This document shows, piece after piece, positions 36,191 through 43,912 of a stretch of 64,000 nucleotides of DNA. This DNA comes from Acidicapsa dinghuensis (GTDB lineage Bacteria > Acidobacteriota > Terriglobia > Terriglobales > Acidobacteriaceae): positions 62,001-126,000 of the forward strand of contig NZ_JAGSYH010000003.1 in NCBI RefSeq assembly GCF_025685685.1, read 5' to 3'. Positions within the stretch are counted from its first letter, which is position 1; each line of letters begins with the position of its first letter. The notes beneath the pieces are model-generated. The model saw only the letters and a program-made list of their open reading frames with translations, was not told the origin of the DNA and did no database searches. The position numbers and the translations under genes were made by a program.

Positions 36191-37366
36191 GTGGAACAGA
36201 CCTGGCGCTGGTTCGGTCCGCACGATAATGTCACTCTTTCCGATGCCCGCCAGGCAGGCGCATCCGGCATCGTATCGGCTCTGCACGACATTCCACCGGG
36301 CGAAGTCTGGCCTGCCGAGGCCATCCGCGAGCACCAGCAGATCATCGCCGCCGCCGGCATGACGTGGTCCGTCGTCGAAAGCGTCAACGTCAGCGAACAG
36401 ATCAAACAGCGTGGCCCGCTCTGGCGTCAGCATATCGACAACTACATCGACACTCTGCGTAACCTCGCCTCCTGCGGCATCCATATCGTCTGCTACAACT
36501 TTATGCCGGTCGTCGACTGGGTGCGCACCGATCTCGAATACCCGCTCCCCGACGGCTCCATCTCCCTGCGATATGAGAGTTCGGCCCTCGCCGCCTTTGA
36601 TCTCTTCATCCTCAAGCGTCCCGGCGCAGATTATGACTGGACACCCGACCAGCAACGGCAGGCTTCGATCCGCCTGAGCCACATGAACGAGACCGAGCGC
36701 GACCGCCTCACCCGTACCCTTCTGGCGGGTTTGCCGGGTACCACAGAGGTCTATTCGCTCGACTACGTTCGCAACGCCATCGCCGCGTATCACGACATCG
36801 GCCGCAACGGTCTACGGGCCAACCTGGGCGAATTTCTCCGCGCTGTCTGCCCATCCGCGCAGGAGCTGGGCGTTTGCCTCTGCATCCATCCTGACGACCC
36901 GCCATGGCCCGTCTTCGGCCTGCCTCGCATTGCAGGCACCCTCGATGATCTCCTCTTTCTGCTCGATCAGGCTCACGAGCAATCGAACGGCATCACTTTC
37001 TGTTCCGGCTCCCTTGGCGCACGCTCCGATAACGATCTGCCCCAGATCTTTCGGCGTATCGCGCATCGCATCCGCTTCGTTCACCTGCGCTCAACGAAAC
37101 AACAGCCCGGCGAACACGCCTTTTACGAGGCTCCGCATCTCGCCGGCGATGTTGATATCGTTGCCCTCATGAAGGAACTCGTCTTAGAAGAACGCCGCCG
37201 CCACGCCGCGGGTGACTACCGTCCAATCCCGTTCCGTGCAGATCATGGAAACAAGATACTTACCGACATTGGACGTCTCTCCGTTCCCGGCTACCCAGCC
37301 GTCGGGCGGCTCAAAGCATTGGCCGAGCTGCGCGGAGTGATGACAGCAGTCGAGGCTTTGGCGTAG
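36191..37366 (+). CDS. uxuA: Mannonate dehydratase
   Basis: 391 residues, TIM-barrel enzyme. Starts MEQTWRWFGPHDNVTL, and contains HIVCYNFMPVVDW, CIHPDDPPWPVFGLPRI, FCSGSLGAR and IPFRADHGNKI. These fit the UxuA family, with metal-binding His/Asp residues. It removes water from D-mannonate to give 2-keto-3-deoxygluconate in glucuronate breakdown, and needs Fe2+ or Mn2+. The start is GTG at 36191 with AGGAG seven bases before it. Next gene is uxaC, 65 bases on. Confidence 0.95.
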   Translation: MEQTWRWFGPHDNVTLSDARQAGASGIVSALHDIPPGEVWPAEAIREHQQIIAAAGMTWSVVESVNVSEQIKQRGPLWRQHIDNYIDTLRNLASCGIHIVCYNFMPVVDWVRTDLEYPLPDGSISLRYESSALAAFDLFILKRPGADYDWTPDQQRQASIRLSHMNETERDRLTRTLLAGLPGTTEVYSLDYVRNAIAAYHDIGRNGLRANLGEFLRAVCPSAQELGVCLCIHPDDPPWPVFGLPRIAGTLDDLLFLLDQAHEQSNGITFCSGSLGARSDNDLPQIFRRIAHRIRFVHLRSTKQQPGEHAFYEAPHLAGDVDIVALMKELVLEERRRHAAGDYRPIPFRADHGNKILTDIGRLSVPGYPAVGRLKALAELRGVMTAVEALA

Positions 37367-37431
37367 ACTGCTCTCGCATTTTGTTCGCATTCACAACGAA
37401 TTGCAAAATGGAAGGCTCAGGATCAAAATCA

Positions 37432-38856
37432 ATGCCGTTCTTGGATGAAAACTTCCTGTTGGAGAGTGACGCCGCACGGCAGCTCTATCAGGAATACGCG
37501 GCCCCACAGCCCATCTTCGACTATCACTGCCACCTGCCCCCGCGCGATCTCGCTCGCAACCGGCAGTTCGAAAATCTCTTCGAAATCTGGCTCGAAGGCG
37601 ATCACTACAAGTGGCGCGCCATGCGCTACAACGGCGAGCCCGAGCGCTTCTGCACCGGCGACGCCACGCCCTATGAGAAGTTCGTCGCCTGGGCCCGCAC
37701 CGTTCCCCACACCCTGCGCAATCCTCTTTATCACTGGACCCACCTTGAGCTGCAGCGCTATTTCGGCATCTACGAGCCGCTGAACGAACACACCGCCGCC
37801 AACATCTGGGAACGCGCTAATGCGGTGTTGCAAGATGGCCTTGACGCACACGCCATCCTTGCCAAATTCAACGTCCGCCTCATCGGCACCACCGACGACC
37901 CCGCCGACACCCTCGAATTCCACGAGCAGATCGCCGGTTCCACGCTTGCCACTCGCGTCGTTCCTACGTTCCGTCCCGATGCTTCACTCCGCGTCCATCT
38001 GCCCGTCGCATGGAACGCCTGGATCGAGCGTCTCGCCGAGATCACCGGCAACAGCATCGACACGCTACCCGCCCTGCTCCGCGCCATCGAGCAGCGCATG
38101 GACGACTTCGGCGACCTGGGCTGCCGCGCTTCTGACCACGGCCTCGATCACTGCTACGCCGAACCCTGCACCGAGTCCCAGGCCGCAGCCATCTTCGACG
38201 CCGTCCACGCAGGCCATGCCGCCAATACTCAGGACCATCTTCGCTTCGCCAGCTTCCTCATGCACTTCCTCGGCGCGCAGTATGCGCACCGCCAGTGGAC
38301 GATGCAGCTTCATCTCGGTGCCCTGCGCAACCCCAATACCCGCGCATTCAAGCTTCACGGCCCCGATACTGGCTTCGACGGCATGGGCGCAACCCCACAG
38401 CTTCACGCTCTCGCTACCTTCCTCGACAACCTCGAGCGCGAAGGCGGTCTGCCGCGCACCATCGTCTACAACTCCAACCCCGTTGAAAACTACGCCTTCG
38501 CCACCCTCATCGGCAGTTTCTCCGCCTGCAACATTCCCGGCAAAGTCCAGTTCGGCAGTGGCTGGTGGTTCCTCGACCAGAAAGAAGGCATGGAGTGGCA
38601 GATGAACGCACTCTCCAACGCCAGCCTGCTTTCGCGCTTCGTCGGCATGGTCACCGACTCACGCTCTTTCATGTCCTACCCTCGCCACGAATACTTCCGC
38701 CGCACGCTCTGCAACCTGCTCGGCAGGGACATTGAATCAGGGCTTCTGCCCAACGACATCCACCTCGCCGGCAGCATGGTCAGCGACATCTGCTACGCCA
38801 ACGCCGAGCGCTATTTCCAAATCCCCGCACTCAACACCGTACCCGTCGCGCAGTAG
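37432..38856 (+). CDS. uxaC: Glucuronate (uronate) isomerase
   Basis: 474 residues. Starts MPFLDENFLLESDAARQLY and soon reaches DYHCHLPPRDLA, the metal-binding HxH of the amidohydrolase-like uronate isomerases. Later motifs include GTTDDPADTLEFH, TFRPDA, MQLHLGALRN and DSRSFMSYPRHEYFRR. It converts D-glucuronate to D-fructuronate and D-galacturonate to D-tagaturonate, the common first step of both branches. The ATG at 37432 matches the usual N-terminus; upstream open frame from a TTG at 37381 is not needed. Confidence 0.96.
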   Translation: MPFLDENFLLESDAARQLYQEYAAPQPIFDYHCHLPPRDLARNRQFENLFEIWLEGDHYKWRAMRYNGEPERFCTGDATPYEKFVAWARTVPHTLRNPLYHWTHLELQRYFGIYEPLNEHTAANIWERANAVLQDGLDAHAILAKFNVRLIGTTDDPADTLEFHEQIAGSTLATRVVPTFRPDASLRVHLPVAWNAWIERLAEITGNSIDTLPALLRAIEQRMDDFGDLGCRASDHGLDHCYAEPCTESQAAAIFDAVHAGHAANTQDHLRFASFLMHFLGAQYAHRQWTMQLHLGALRNPNTRAFKLHGPDTGFDGMGATPQLHALATFLDNLEREGGLPRTIVYNSNPVENYAFATLIGSFSACNIPGKVQFGSGWWFLDQKEGMEWQMNALSNASLLSRFVGMVTDSRSFMSYPRHEYFRRTLCNLLGRDIESGLLPNDIHLAGSMVSDICYANAERYFQIPALNTVPVAQ

Positions 38857-38887
38857 GCGGAACGCCCAGTAGCGGCAAAGGAATAAG

Positions 38888-40201
38888 ATGAGCGAGCCAG
38901 TCACCCAAGCACCTCCGCCACCCCCATCCCTGGCCGCCTCGCTCGCAACCGGCCTCACCAGCTACCGCTGGCACATCTGCGCGCTGCTCTTCATCGCCAA
39001 CACCATTAACTACATGGATCGCCAGGTGCTCAGCTTCCTCGCGCCCATGCTGCAAACCAAAATCGGTTGGAACGAGGTCCAATACGGCTACATCGTCGTC
39101 GCCTTCCAGCTCGCCTACGCCATCGGATTGCTCTCCGTCGGCGGCATCATCGACAAGATCGGCGTCAAGCTCGGCTACGCGATTTCTATCGGCGTCTGGA
39201 GCCTCTCCTCCATGAGCCACGCGCTCGCCCGCACCGCGCTCGCCTTCGGCACATCGCGCTTCTTCCTCGGCCTCGGCGAATCCGGCAACTTTCCAGCCGC
39301 CATCAAGACCGTTGCCGAGTGGTTCCCAAAGAAAGAACGCGCACTCGCCACTGGCCTCTTCAACAGCGGCACCAGCGTCGGCGCCATCCTCGTTCCGCTC
39401 ACCGTTCCCTGGATCGTCGATCACTGGGGCTGGCAGGCTGCCTTCCTTTTCACTGGCGGATTCAGCCTCATCTGGGTCATCCTCTGGCTCATTACCTACA
39501 AAAGTCCAGAGCACGAATCGCGTGTGAACGCCGCCGAGCTGGCCCACATCCGCAGCGATGCTGGCGAAGCCGTTGCCTCCACTCGCATTCCCTGGCTACA
39601 CCTGCTCGGCTACCGTCAATGCTGGGCCGTTCTCATCGGCAAGTTCCTCACCGATCCCGTCTGGTGGTTCCTGCTCTTCTGGCTGCCCAAATACTTCTCC
39701 ACACGCTTTCACCTCAAGCTCGAAGGGCTCGCCGGCCCTATCATGGTCATCTACATCGCTGCGTGCGTCGGCAGCGTCTTCGGCGGATGGCTCCCTGCCA
39801 TCTGGCTGCGCATGGGCCTCAGCATCCGCGCCGCACGCCGTGGAGCCATGCTCACCTGCGCCCTCTGCACGCTACCCATCGCCATGGTCGGGCACATGAG
39901 CGGCCTCTGGAGCGTCGTCGCCGTCATCAGCCTGGCCTGTGCAGCCCATCAGGGCTGGTCTGCCAACATCTTCAGCCTCTGCTCCGATCTCTTCCCGCGC
40001 GCCGCTGTCGCGTCTGTAACCGGCATCGCCGGCTTCGGCGGAGCAATTGGCGGCATGCTCGCCGCCTGGATCGTCGGACTAGTCCTGCAGCACTTCCACA
40101 CCTACGCCAACATCTTCCTTGTCGCAGGCATGGCCTACCTCACCGCGTGGCTTGTCATCCAGTACCTCACGCGCAAACCGGAAATCAGCTTTTCAATTTA
40201 G
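38888..40201 (+). CDS. MFS transporter, hexuronate (ExuT-like, ACS family)
   Basis: 437 residues, about 12 membrane segments. The ACS-family start INYMDRQVLSFLAPMLQ, the loop KIGVKLGYAISIGVWSLSS and RFFLGLGESGNFPAAIKTVAEWFPKKERA are characteristic of the hexuronate/glucarate transporters. It imports galacturonate or glucuronate by proton symport. AAGGA is in front of the ATG and the gene follows uxaC by 31 bases, so it is the last member of the uronate cluster. Confidence 0.9.
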   Translation: MSEPVTQAPPPPPSLAASLATGLTSYRWHICALLFIANTINYMDRQVLSFLAPMLQTKIGWNEVQYGYIVVAFQLAYAIGLLSVGGIIDKIGVKLGYAISIGVWSLSSMSHALARTALAFGTSRFFLGLGESGNFPAAIKTVAEWFPKKERALATGLFNSGTSVGAILVPLTVPWIVDHWGWQAAFLFTGGFSLIWVILWLITYKSPEHESRVNAAELAHIRSDAGEAVASTRIPWLHLLGYRQCWAVLIGKFLTDPVWWFLLFWLPKYFSTRFHLKLEGLAGPIMVIYIAACVGSVFGGWLPAIWLRMGLSIRAARRGAMLTCALCTLPIAMVGHMSGLWSVVAVISLACAAHQGWSANIFSLCSDLFPRAAVASVTGIAGFGGAIGGMLAAWIVGLVLQHFHTYANIFLVAGMAYLTAWLVIQYLTRKPEISFSI

Positions 40202-40210
40202 AAATTCGAA

Positions 40211-40867
40211 TCAGTCCGCAACAATCACCACGTCAAAGAACCGCGGCCCATGCACGCCCTTGATGCGCGTCATCTCGATATCCGCAGTCGCCGACGGCCC
40301 CGAGATAAACGTCGTCGGCAGCGAAGCCGTAGGCATCAATCGATCAAACGCGTCCGGCACCGAAGCTACAACCTGCGAAGCAAACACCACACACAGGTGA
40401 TAATCCGGCACCAGCGACATTTGCCGCGCACCCTGCCCCGGAGCGTTCTGCAGCGCAATCGATCCCGTCTCCGCGATCGCCACCGTACACGCCGTCAGCA
40501 CGCCTTCAACGCGATCAAGCTGATGCTCATCCAATCCGCTGGCATCGGTAAATACAAACCCATCCGGCAGCCACTCAGCAGGAATTCCAGCAGGCATAGC
40601 CAACCCAGCCTTCCCGCGTGAAGCAAGAATCTCCGCCACCACCTGAGCAATCGACGTGGTTGATGCCCTATAAACACCAGCGTCATACTCCCTCAGCCGA
40701 TCCTCAAAGTGCTCCAGCAGCGCCTCGCGCGTACGCTCCTCAGGCCTGCGGTAGTCGCGCATGATCCCGGCATACTCCGCAGCAATCACCGTATCCTGCC
40801 GACGCTCACCCAGCGACATCCGAATACTCGCCAATATCTTCGCGCGGCTATCGACTGCGTCAGCCAT
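40211..40867 (-). CDS. lutC: Lactate utilization protein C (LUD domain)
   Basis: 218 residues, cytoplasmic. LUD-domain signatures: FVFTDASGLDEHQLDRVEGVLTACTVAIAETGSIAL, followed by LVPDYHLCVVFASQVVASV and the end FISGPSATADIEMTRIKGVHGPR. Part of the LutABC system that oxidises L-lactate to pyruvate. Its ATG overlaps the lutB end by eight bases, so translation is coupled. Convergent with the MFS gene with nine bases between. Confidence 0.93.
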   Translation of the reverse strand: MADAVDSRAKILASIRMSLGERRQDTVIAAEYAGIMRDYRRPEERTREALLEHFEDRLREYDAGVYRASTTSIAQVVAEILASRGKAGLAMPAGIPAEWLPDGFVFTDASGLDEHQLDRVEGVLTACTVAIAETGSIALQNAPGQGARQMSLVPDYHLCVVFASQVVASVPDAFDRLMPTASLPTTFISGPSATADIEMTRIKGVHGPRFFDVVIVAD

Positions 40868-42332
40868 TGGCTTTCTCCTTCGGCTTTTGAGTACTGTGCT
40901 CCTGCGCCCACCAGTCCCGAAACGACTGCTCCGGAATCGCCTTCAGATCACGCGTTTGCGTCCATCCGCTCAACATTCCAGGCATCCACGAGATAAACCC
41001 GTTCTTCGAAACCAACGGTTTCTGCGCTACCTGCGCCAGATGCGCCGCCATGCTCAGCCGTCCACTGTCCGCCAGCGTAAACGCCGCGGCCTGCATGCCG
41101 ATATTCCACAAGCCCAGCTTGCCGCTCAGCGTCTTCTGATCCTCTTGCACCACCTTGCCGCGCAGATGAATCAGTACCTCGGGAATGTTGATCTTCACCG
41201 GACAAACCTCATAGCAGGCCCCGCACAGCGACGAAGCATACGGTAGTGACCGTCCTTCTTTCATTGCCAGCAACTGCGGAGTCAGAATCGCCCCAATCGG
41301 CCCCGCATACACCGACTCATACGCATGACCGCCGGTCTGGTGATAGACCGGGCACGCATTCAGACACGCCGCGCAGCGCACGCACTTCAACGTCTGCTGC
41401 GCCTCCTTGTCTGCCAGAATCGGCGAACGCCCATTGTCCAACAGCACAACATGAAATTCCTTGGGCCCATCCCCCGGCGTCACACCGCTCCACGTCGAGT
41501 TATACGGATTCATTCTCTCGCCCGTAGCCGACCGCGGCACCGTCTGCAGAAAGATCTCCAGGTCGCGATAGCTCGGAATCACCTTCTCTATGCCGACCAA
41601 AGAAATCAGCACATCGGGCAGCGTCAGGCACATGCGCCCGTTGCCTTCGGACTCCAGAATGCAGACCCCGCCCGTATCGGCAATCAGAAAATTTGCCCCC
41701 GAGACCGCAACCTTGATCCTCAGATACTTCTCGCGCAGATAATTTCGCGCCGCAGTCGCCAGATCCACCGGCTGCTCACCCAACTCCGGCAGATGCATCT
41801 CGCGCTGAAAGATCTCCCTTACCTGTTGCCGGTTCTTATGCAGCGCCGGAACCACAAAATGCGAAGGCCGGTCTTTTCCGAGCTGAATAATCAACTCCGC
41901 CAGGTCCGTTTCGATCGGCCTGACTCCATGCGCTTCAAGATGCGCATTCAGCCCAATCTCTTCCGAAGTCATCGTCTTGATCTTGATGACCTCTTTGGCT
42001 TGATGCCGCTGAATCAACTCCAGCATGATGCGCCGCGCATCGGCCGCATCTGAAGCCCAGTGCACATGCCCGCCTGCCCTCGTACAGTTTTCTTCAAACT
42101 GCAACAGGTAGTGGTCCAGATGCCGCAGCGCATGCGCCCTTACCTGCGACCCGGCCTCGCGCAGATCCTGCCACTCCGGCAGCTCTCCCACCACGCGGTT
42201 TCGCTTATCCTGAATCACCGTAGTCGCATGCTGCACGTTGCGCCGCGTCTGCGAGTTCTCCAGCATCTCGCGTGCAGCCTCGGGAAACTCATGCTGGTGC
42301 CACTGGTGCGGTTGTTGATGCGGCGCGTTCAT
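40860..42332 (-). CDS. lutB: Lactate utilization protein B, iron-sulfur
   Basis: 490 residues. An N-terminal LUD domain carries VIKIKTMTSEEIGLNAHLE and FLIADTGGVCILESEGNGR. A C-terminal ferredoxin-like part has two 4Fe-4S clusters (CVRCAACLNACPVYHQTGGH and CGACYEVCPVKINIPEVL). It transfers electrons from lactate within the LutABC complex. The start is ATG at 42332, overlapping the lutA stop as ATGA; the open frame to 42425 lies inside lutA and is not coding. Confidence 0.95.
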   Translation of the reverse strand: MNAPHQQPHQWHQHEFPEAAREMLENSQTRRNVQHATTVIQDKRNRVVGELPEWQDLREAGSQVRAHALRHLDHYLLQFEENCTRAGGHVHWASDAADARRIMLELIQRHQAKEVIKIKTMTSEEIGLNAHLEAHGVRPIETDLAELIIQLGKDRPSHFVVPALHKNRQQVREIFQREMHLPELGEQPVDLATAARNYLREKYLRIKVAVSGANFLIADTGGVCILESEGNGRMCLTLPDVLISLVGIEKVIPSYRDLEIFLQTVPRSATGERMNPYNSTWSGVTPGDGPKEFHVVLLDNGRSPILADKEAQQTLKCVRCAACLNACPVYHQTGGHAYESVYAGPIGAILTPQLLAMKEGRSLPYASSLCGACYEVCPVKINIPEVLIHLRGKVVQEDQKTLSGKLGLWNIGMQAAAFTLADSGRLSMAAHLAQVAQKPLVSKNGFISWMPGMLSGWTQTRDLKAIPEQSFRDWWAQEHSTQKPKEKANG

Positions 42333-43063
42333 CCTTCCACTCCGGACGCCAGAATCTCTGCAATGTGAGCCGTCCGCACCAGCGTCCTTTGCCGGTGCAG
42401 CGAGCCGTAGATGTGCATCAGGCAACTGTTATCCACCGCCGTACAAACCTCCGCGCGTGTATTCAGCACACAACGCACCTTGTCCGCCAGCATCGCCGAA
42501 GACACATCCGCATTCTTGATCGAAAAGGTGCCGCCAAACCCGCAGCATTCCTGCGCATTCTCCACTGGCAGCAGCTCCAGTCCCTTCACGTTCTTCAACA
42601 ACCGTATCGGAACATCGCCCAGATGCAGGCTTCGCATCGAGTGGCAGCTCGCATGGTAAGTCACCTTATGCGGAAACGACGCACCCACATCCTCCACGCC
42701 CAGCTTCTTCACCAGAAACTCGGAGAACTCAAACACCCGCGGCAGCAGCGCCTCAACCTCCGTCACCAGTGCCGCGTCGTTCACCATCTCGGCGGCCTTC
42801 ACATAGTGATCCCGCATCATCGCCACGCAAGAGGACGAAGGCGCCACCACCATCTCCGCATCGCGATAGACATCAACAAAGTGGCGAATAATCGGCACCG
42901 CCTCGCTCAGGTATCCCGTATTCCAATGCATCTGCCCACAGCACGTCTGCGCCGGGCGAAACTCCACCTCATGCCCCAACCGCTCCAACACGCGCACTAC
43001 GCTCTTGCCCGTCTCCGGGAACAGCACATCGTTATAGCAAGTGATAAACAGCGATATACGCAA
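42329..43063 (-). CDS. lutA: Lactate utilization protein A, CCG-domain Fe-S oxidoreductase
   Basis: 244 residues with two cysteine-rich CCG domains: FITCYNDV with AQTCCGQMHWNTG, and YHASCHSMR with AQECCGFGGTFSIKN. This is the (Fe-S)-binding subunit of LutABC. There is no ATG. The TTG at 43063 gives the family-typical N-terminus MRISLFITCYND and has GGAGG 11 bases upstream; another TTG at 43081 would add six residues. Operon order lutA-lutB-lutC with overlaps. Confidence 0.92.
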   Translation of the reverse strand: MRISLFITCYNDVLFPETGKSVVRVLERLGHEVEFRPAQTCCGQMHWNTGYLSEAVPIIRHFVDVYRDAEMVVAPSSSCVAMMRDHYVKAAEMVNDAALVTEVEALLPRVFEFSEFLVKKLGVEDVGASFPHKVTYHASCHSMRSLHLGDVPIRLLKNVKGLELLPVENAQECCGFGGTFSIKNADVSSAMLADKVRCVLNTRAEVCTAVDNSCLMHIYGSLHRQRTLVRTAHIAEILASGVEG

Positions 43064-43154
43064 CGGAGCGCAAGCCTCCAACTACATTGCCAAAGTCCCA
43101 CCAGTGTACGACGCCAGCAGTATCACTAGCCCACACTATGAGCCACACTCCAGA

Positions 43155-43186
43155 TTGTCATTCTAAGCAGGTGAGAAAGATTTTTA
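43155..43186. repeat. Diverged copy of the TTGTCATCCTGAGC-type motif
   Basis: ATTGTCATTCTAAGCAGGTG followed by AGAAAGATTTTTA resembles, with several changes, the motif at 28404-28440. It lies in the gap between lutA and the glyoxalase-fold gene. No ORF in this gap is convincing. Confidence 0.45.
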
Positions 43187-43266
43187 GATTGCCGTTGCAA
43201 AACTTACCCTTTGTGAGACGTGCTCGCCGGCATTGCTTGCTGCGCTTCATCGCTTTCGTATTGCGC

Positions 43267-43704
43267 TCAGCTGAGTTCCTGGGCGAGTCCGATGAGAAGT
43301 CCTTCAGGCCCGCGGATGTAGCAGAGCCGGTATGAGTCTTGGTAGCGAACTACTTCACCTACGAGCTGCGCGCCGCGCTTGCGAAGTCTCTCAAGCGTTT
43401 CGTCGATATCGTCAACGGCGAACATAACGCGGAGGTAGCCGAGAGCGTTCACCGGGGCGTTACGATGATCTGAGACCACAGGCGGCGTGAGGAAGCGGGA
43501 CAGCTCGAGACGGCTGTGGCCGTCCGGCGTACGCATCATGGCAATCTCCACGCGCTGATCGGCCAGTCCGGTCACACGTCCTGCCCATTCTCCTCCGATC
43601 ATAGCCCGTCCTTCGAGCTCGAGGCCTAGTTCTCGAAAGAAATCAATTGTCTGTCCGAGGTCTTCGACGACGATTCCTACGTTGTCCATCCGTTTGAGTG
43701 CCAT
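43267..43704 (-). CDS. VOC (glyoxalase/bleomycin-resistance fold) protein
   Basis: 145 residues, two beta-alpha-beta-beta-beta modules: MDNVGIVVEDLGQTIDFFRELG and VMFAVDDIDETLERLRKRGAQLVG. It ends with the metal-site style ICYIRGPEGLLIGLAQ-like strand (CYIRGPEGLLIGL). Members include lactoylglutathione lyases, dioxygenases and antibiotic-binding proteins. Location between the lut operon and a D-lactate-type dehydrogenase makes a methylglyoxal role tempting, but the sequence does not prove it. Divergent from the dehydrogenase. Confidence 0.85.
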   Translation of the reverse strand: MALKRMDNVGIVVEDLGQTIDFFRELGLELEGRAMIGGEWAGRVTGLADQRVEIAMMRTPDGHSRLELSRFLTPPVVSDHRNAPVNALGYLRVMFAVDDIDETLERLRKRGAQLVGEVVRYQDSYRLCYIRGPEGLLIGLAQELS

Positions 43705-43838
43705 GTGTCGAGTCTATAAGATGTGTGAACGAAGCAAAGGCTCTGCTTCCTGCTCGTGCCATCACGACTTGCGCCGCCACCCACCCTCACGTTTTCCCAA
43801 CCAAACCACTAGAATGGCGATGTATCGTCCGTCCTCGA

Positions 43839-43867
43839 TTGACACTCGCATACGTATCGCCAATCAT
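43839..43867 (+). promoter_or_regulatory. Candidate sigma-70-type promoter for the FAD/Fe-S dehydrogenase
   Basis: TTGACA, a 17-base spacer, then AATCAT (4 of 6 matches to TATAAT), ending 45 bases before the ATG at 43913. Spacing and the perfect -35 make it plausible; the -10 is weak. Confidence 0.35.
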
Positions 43868-43912
43868 GAGGAAACATAGCCGTATCGCGCTACGTGCAAC
43901 CCAACCATCTTC

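Noticed and set aside
39067..40263. 398-residue open frame on the plus strand
   Set aside because: It overlaps the ExuT-like MFS gene in another frame and is extremely rich in Arg, His and Pro, as expected of a GC-rich shadow frame.
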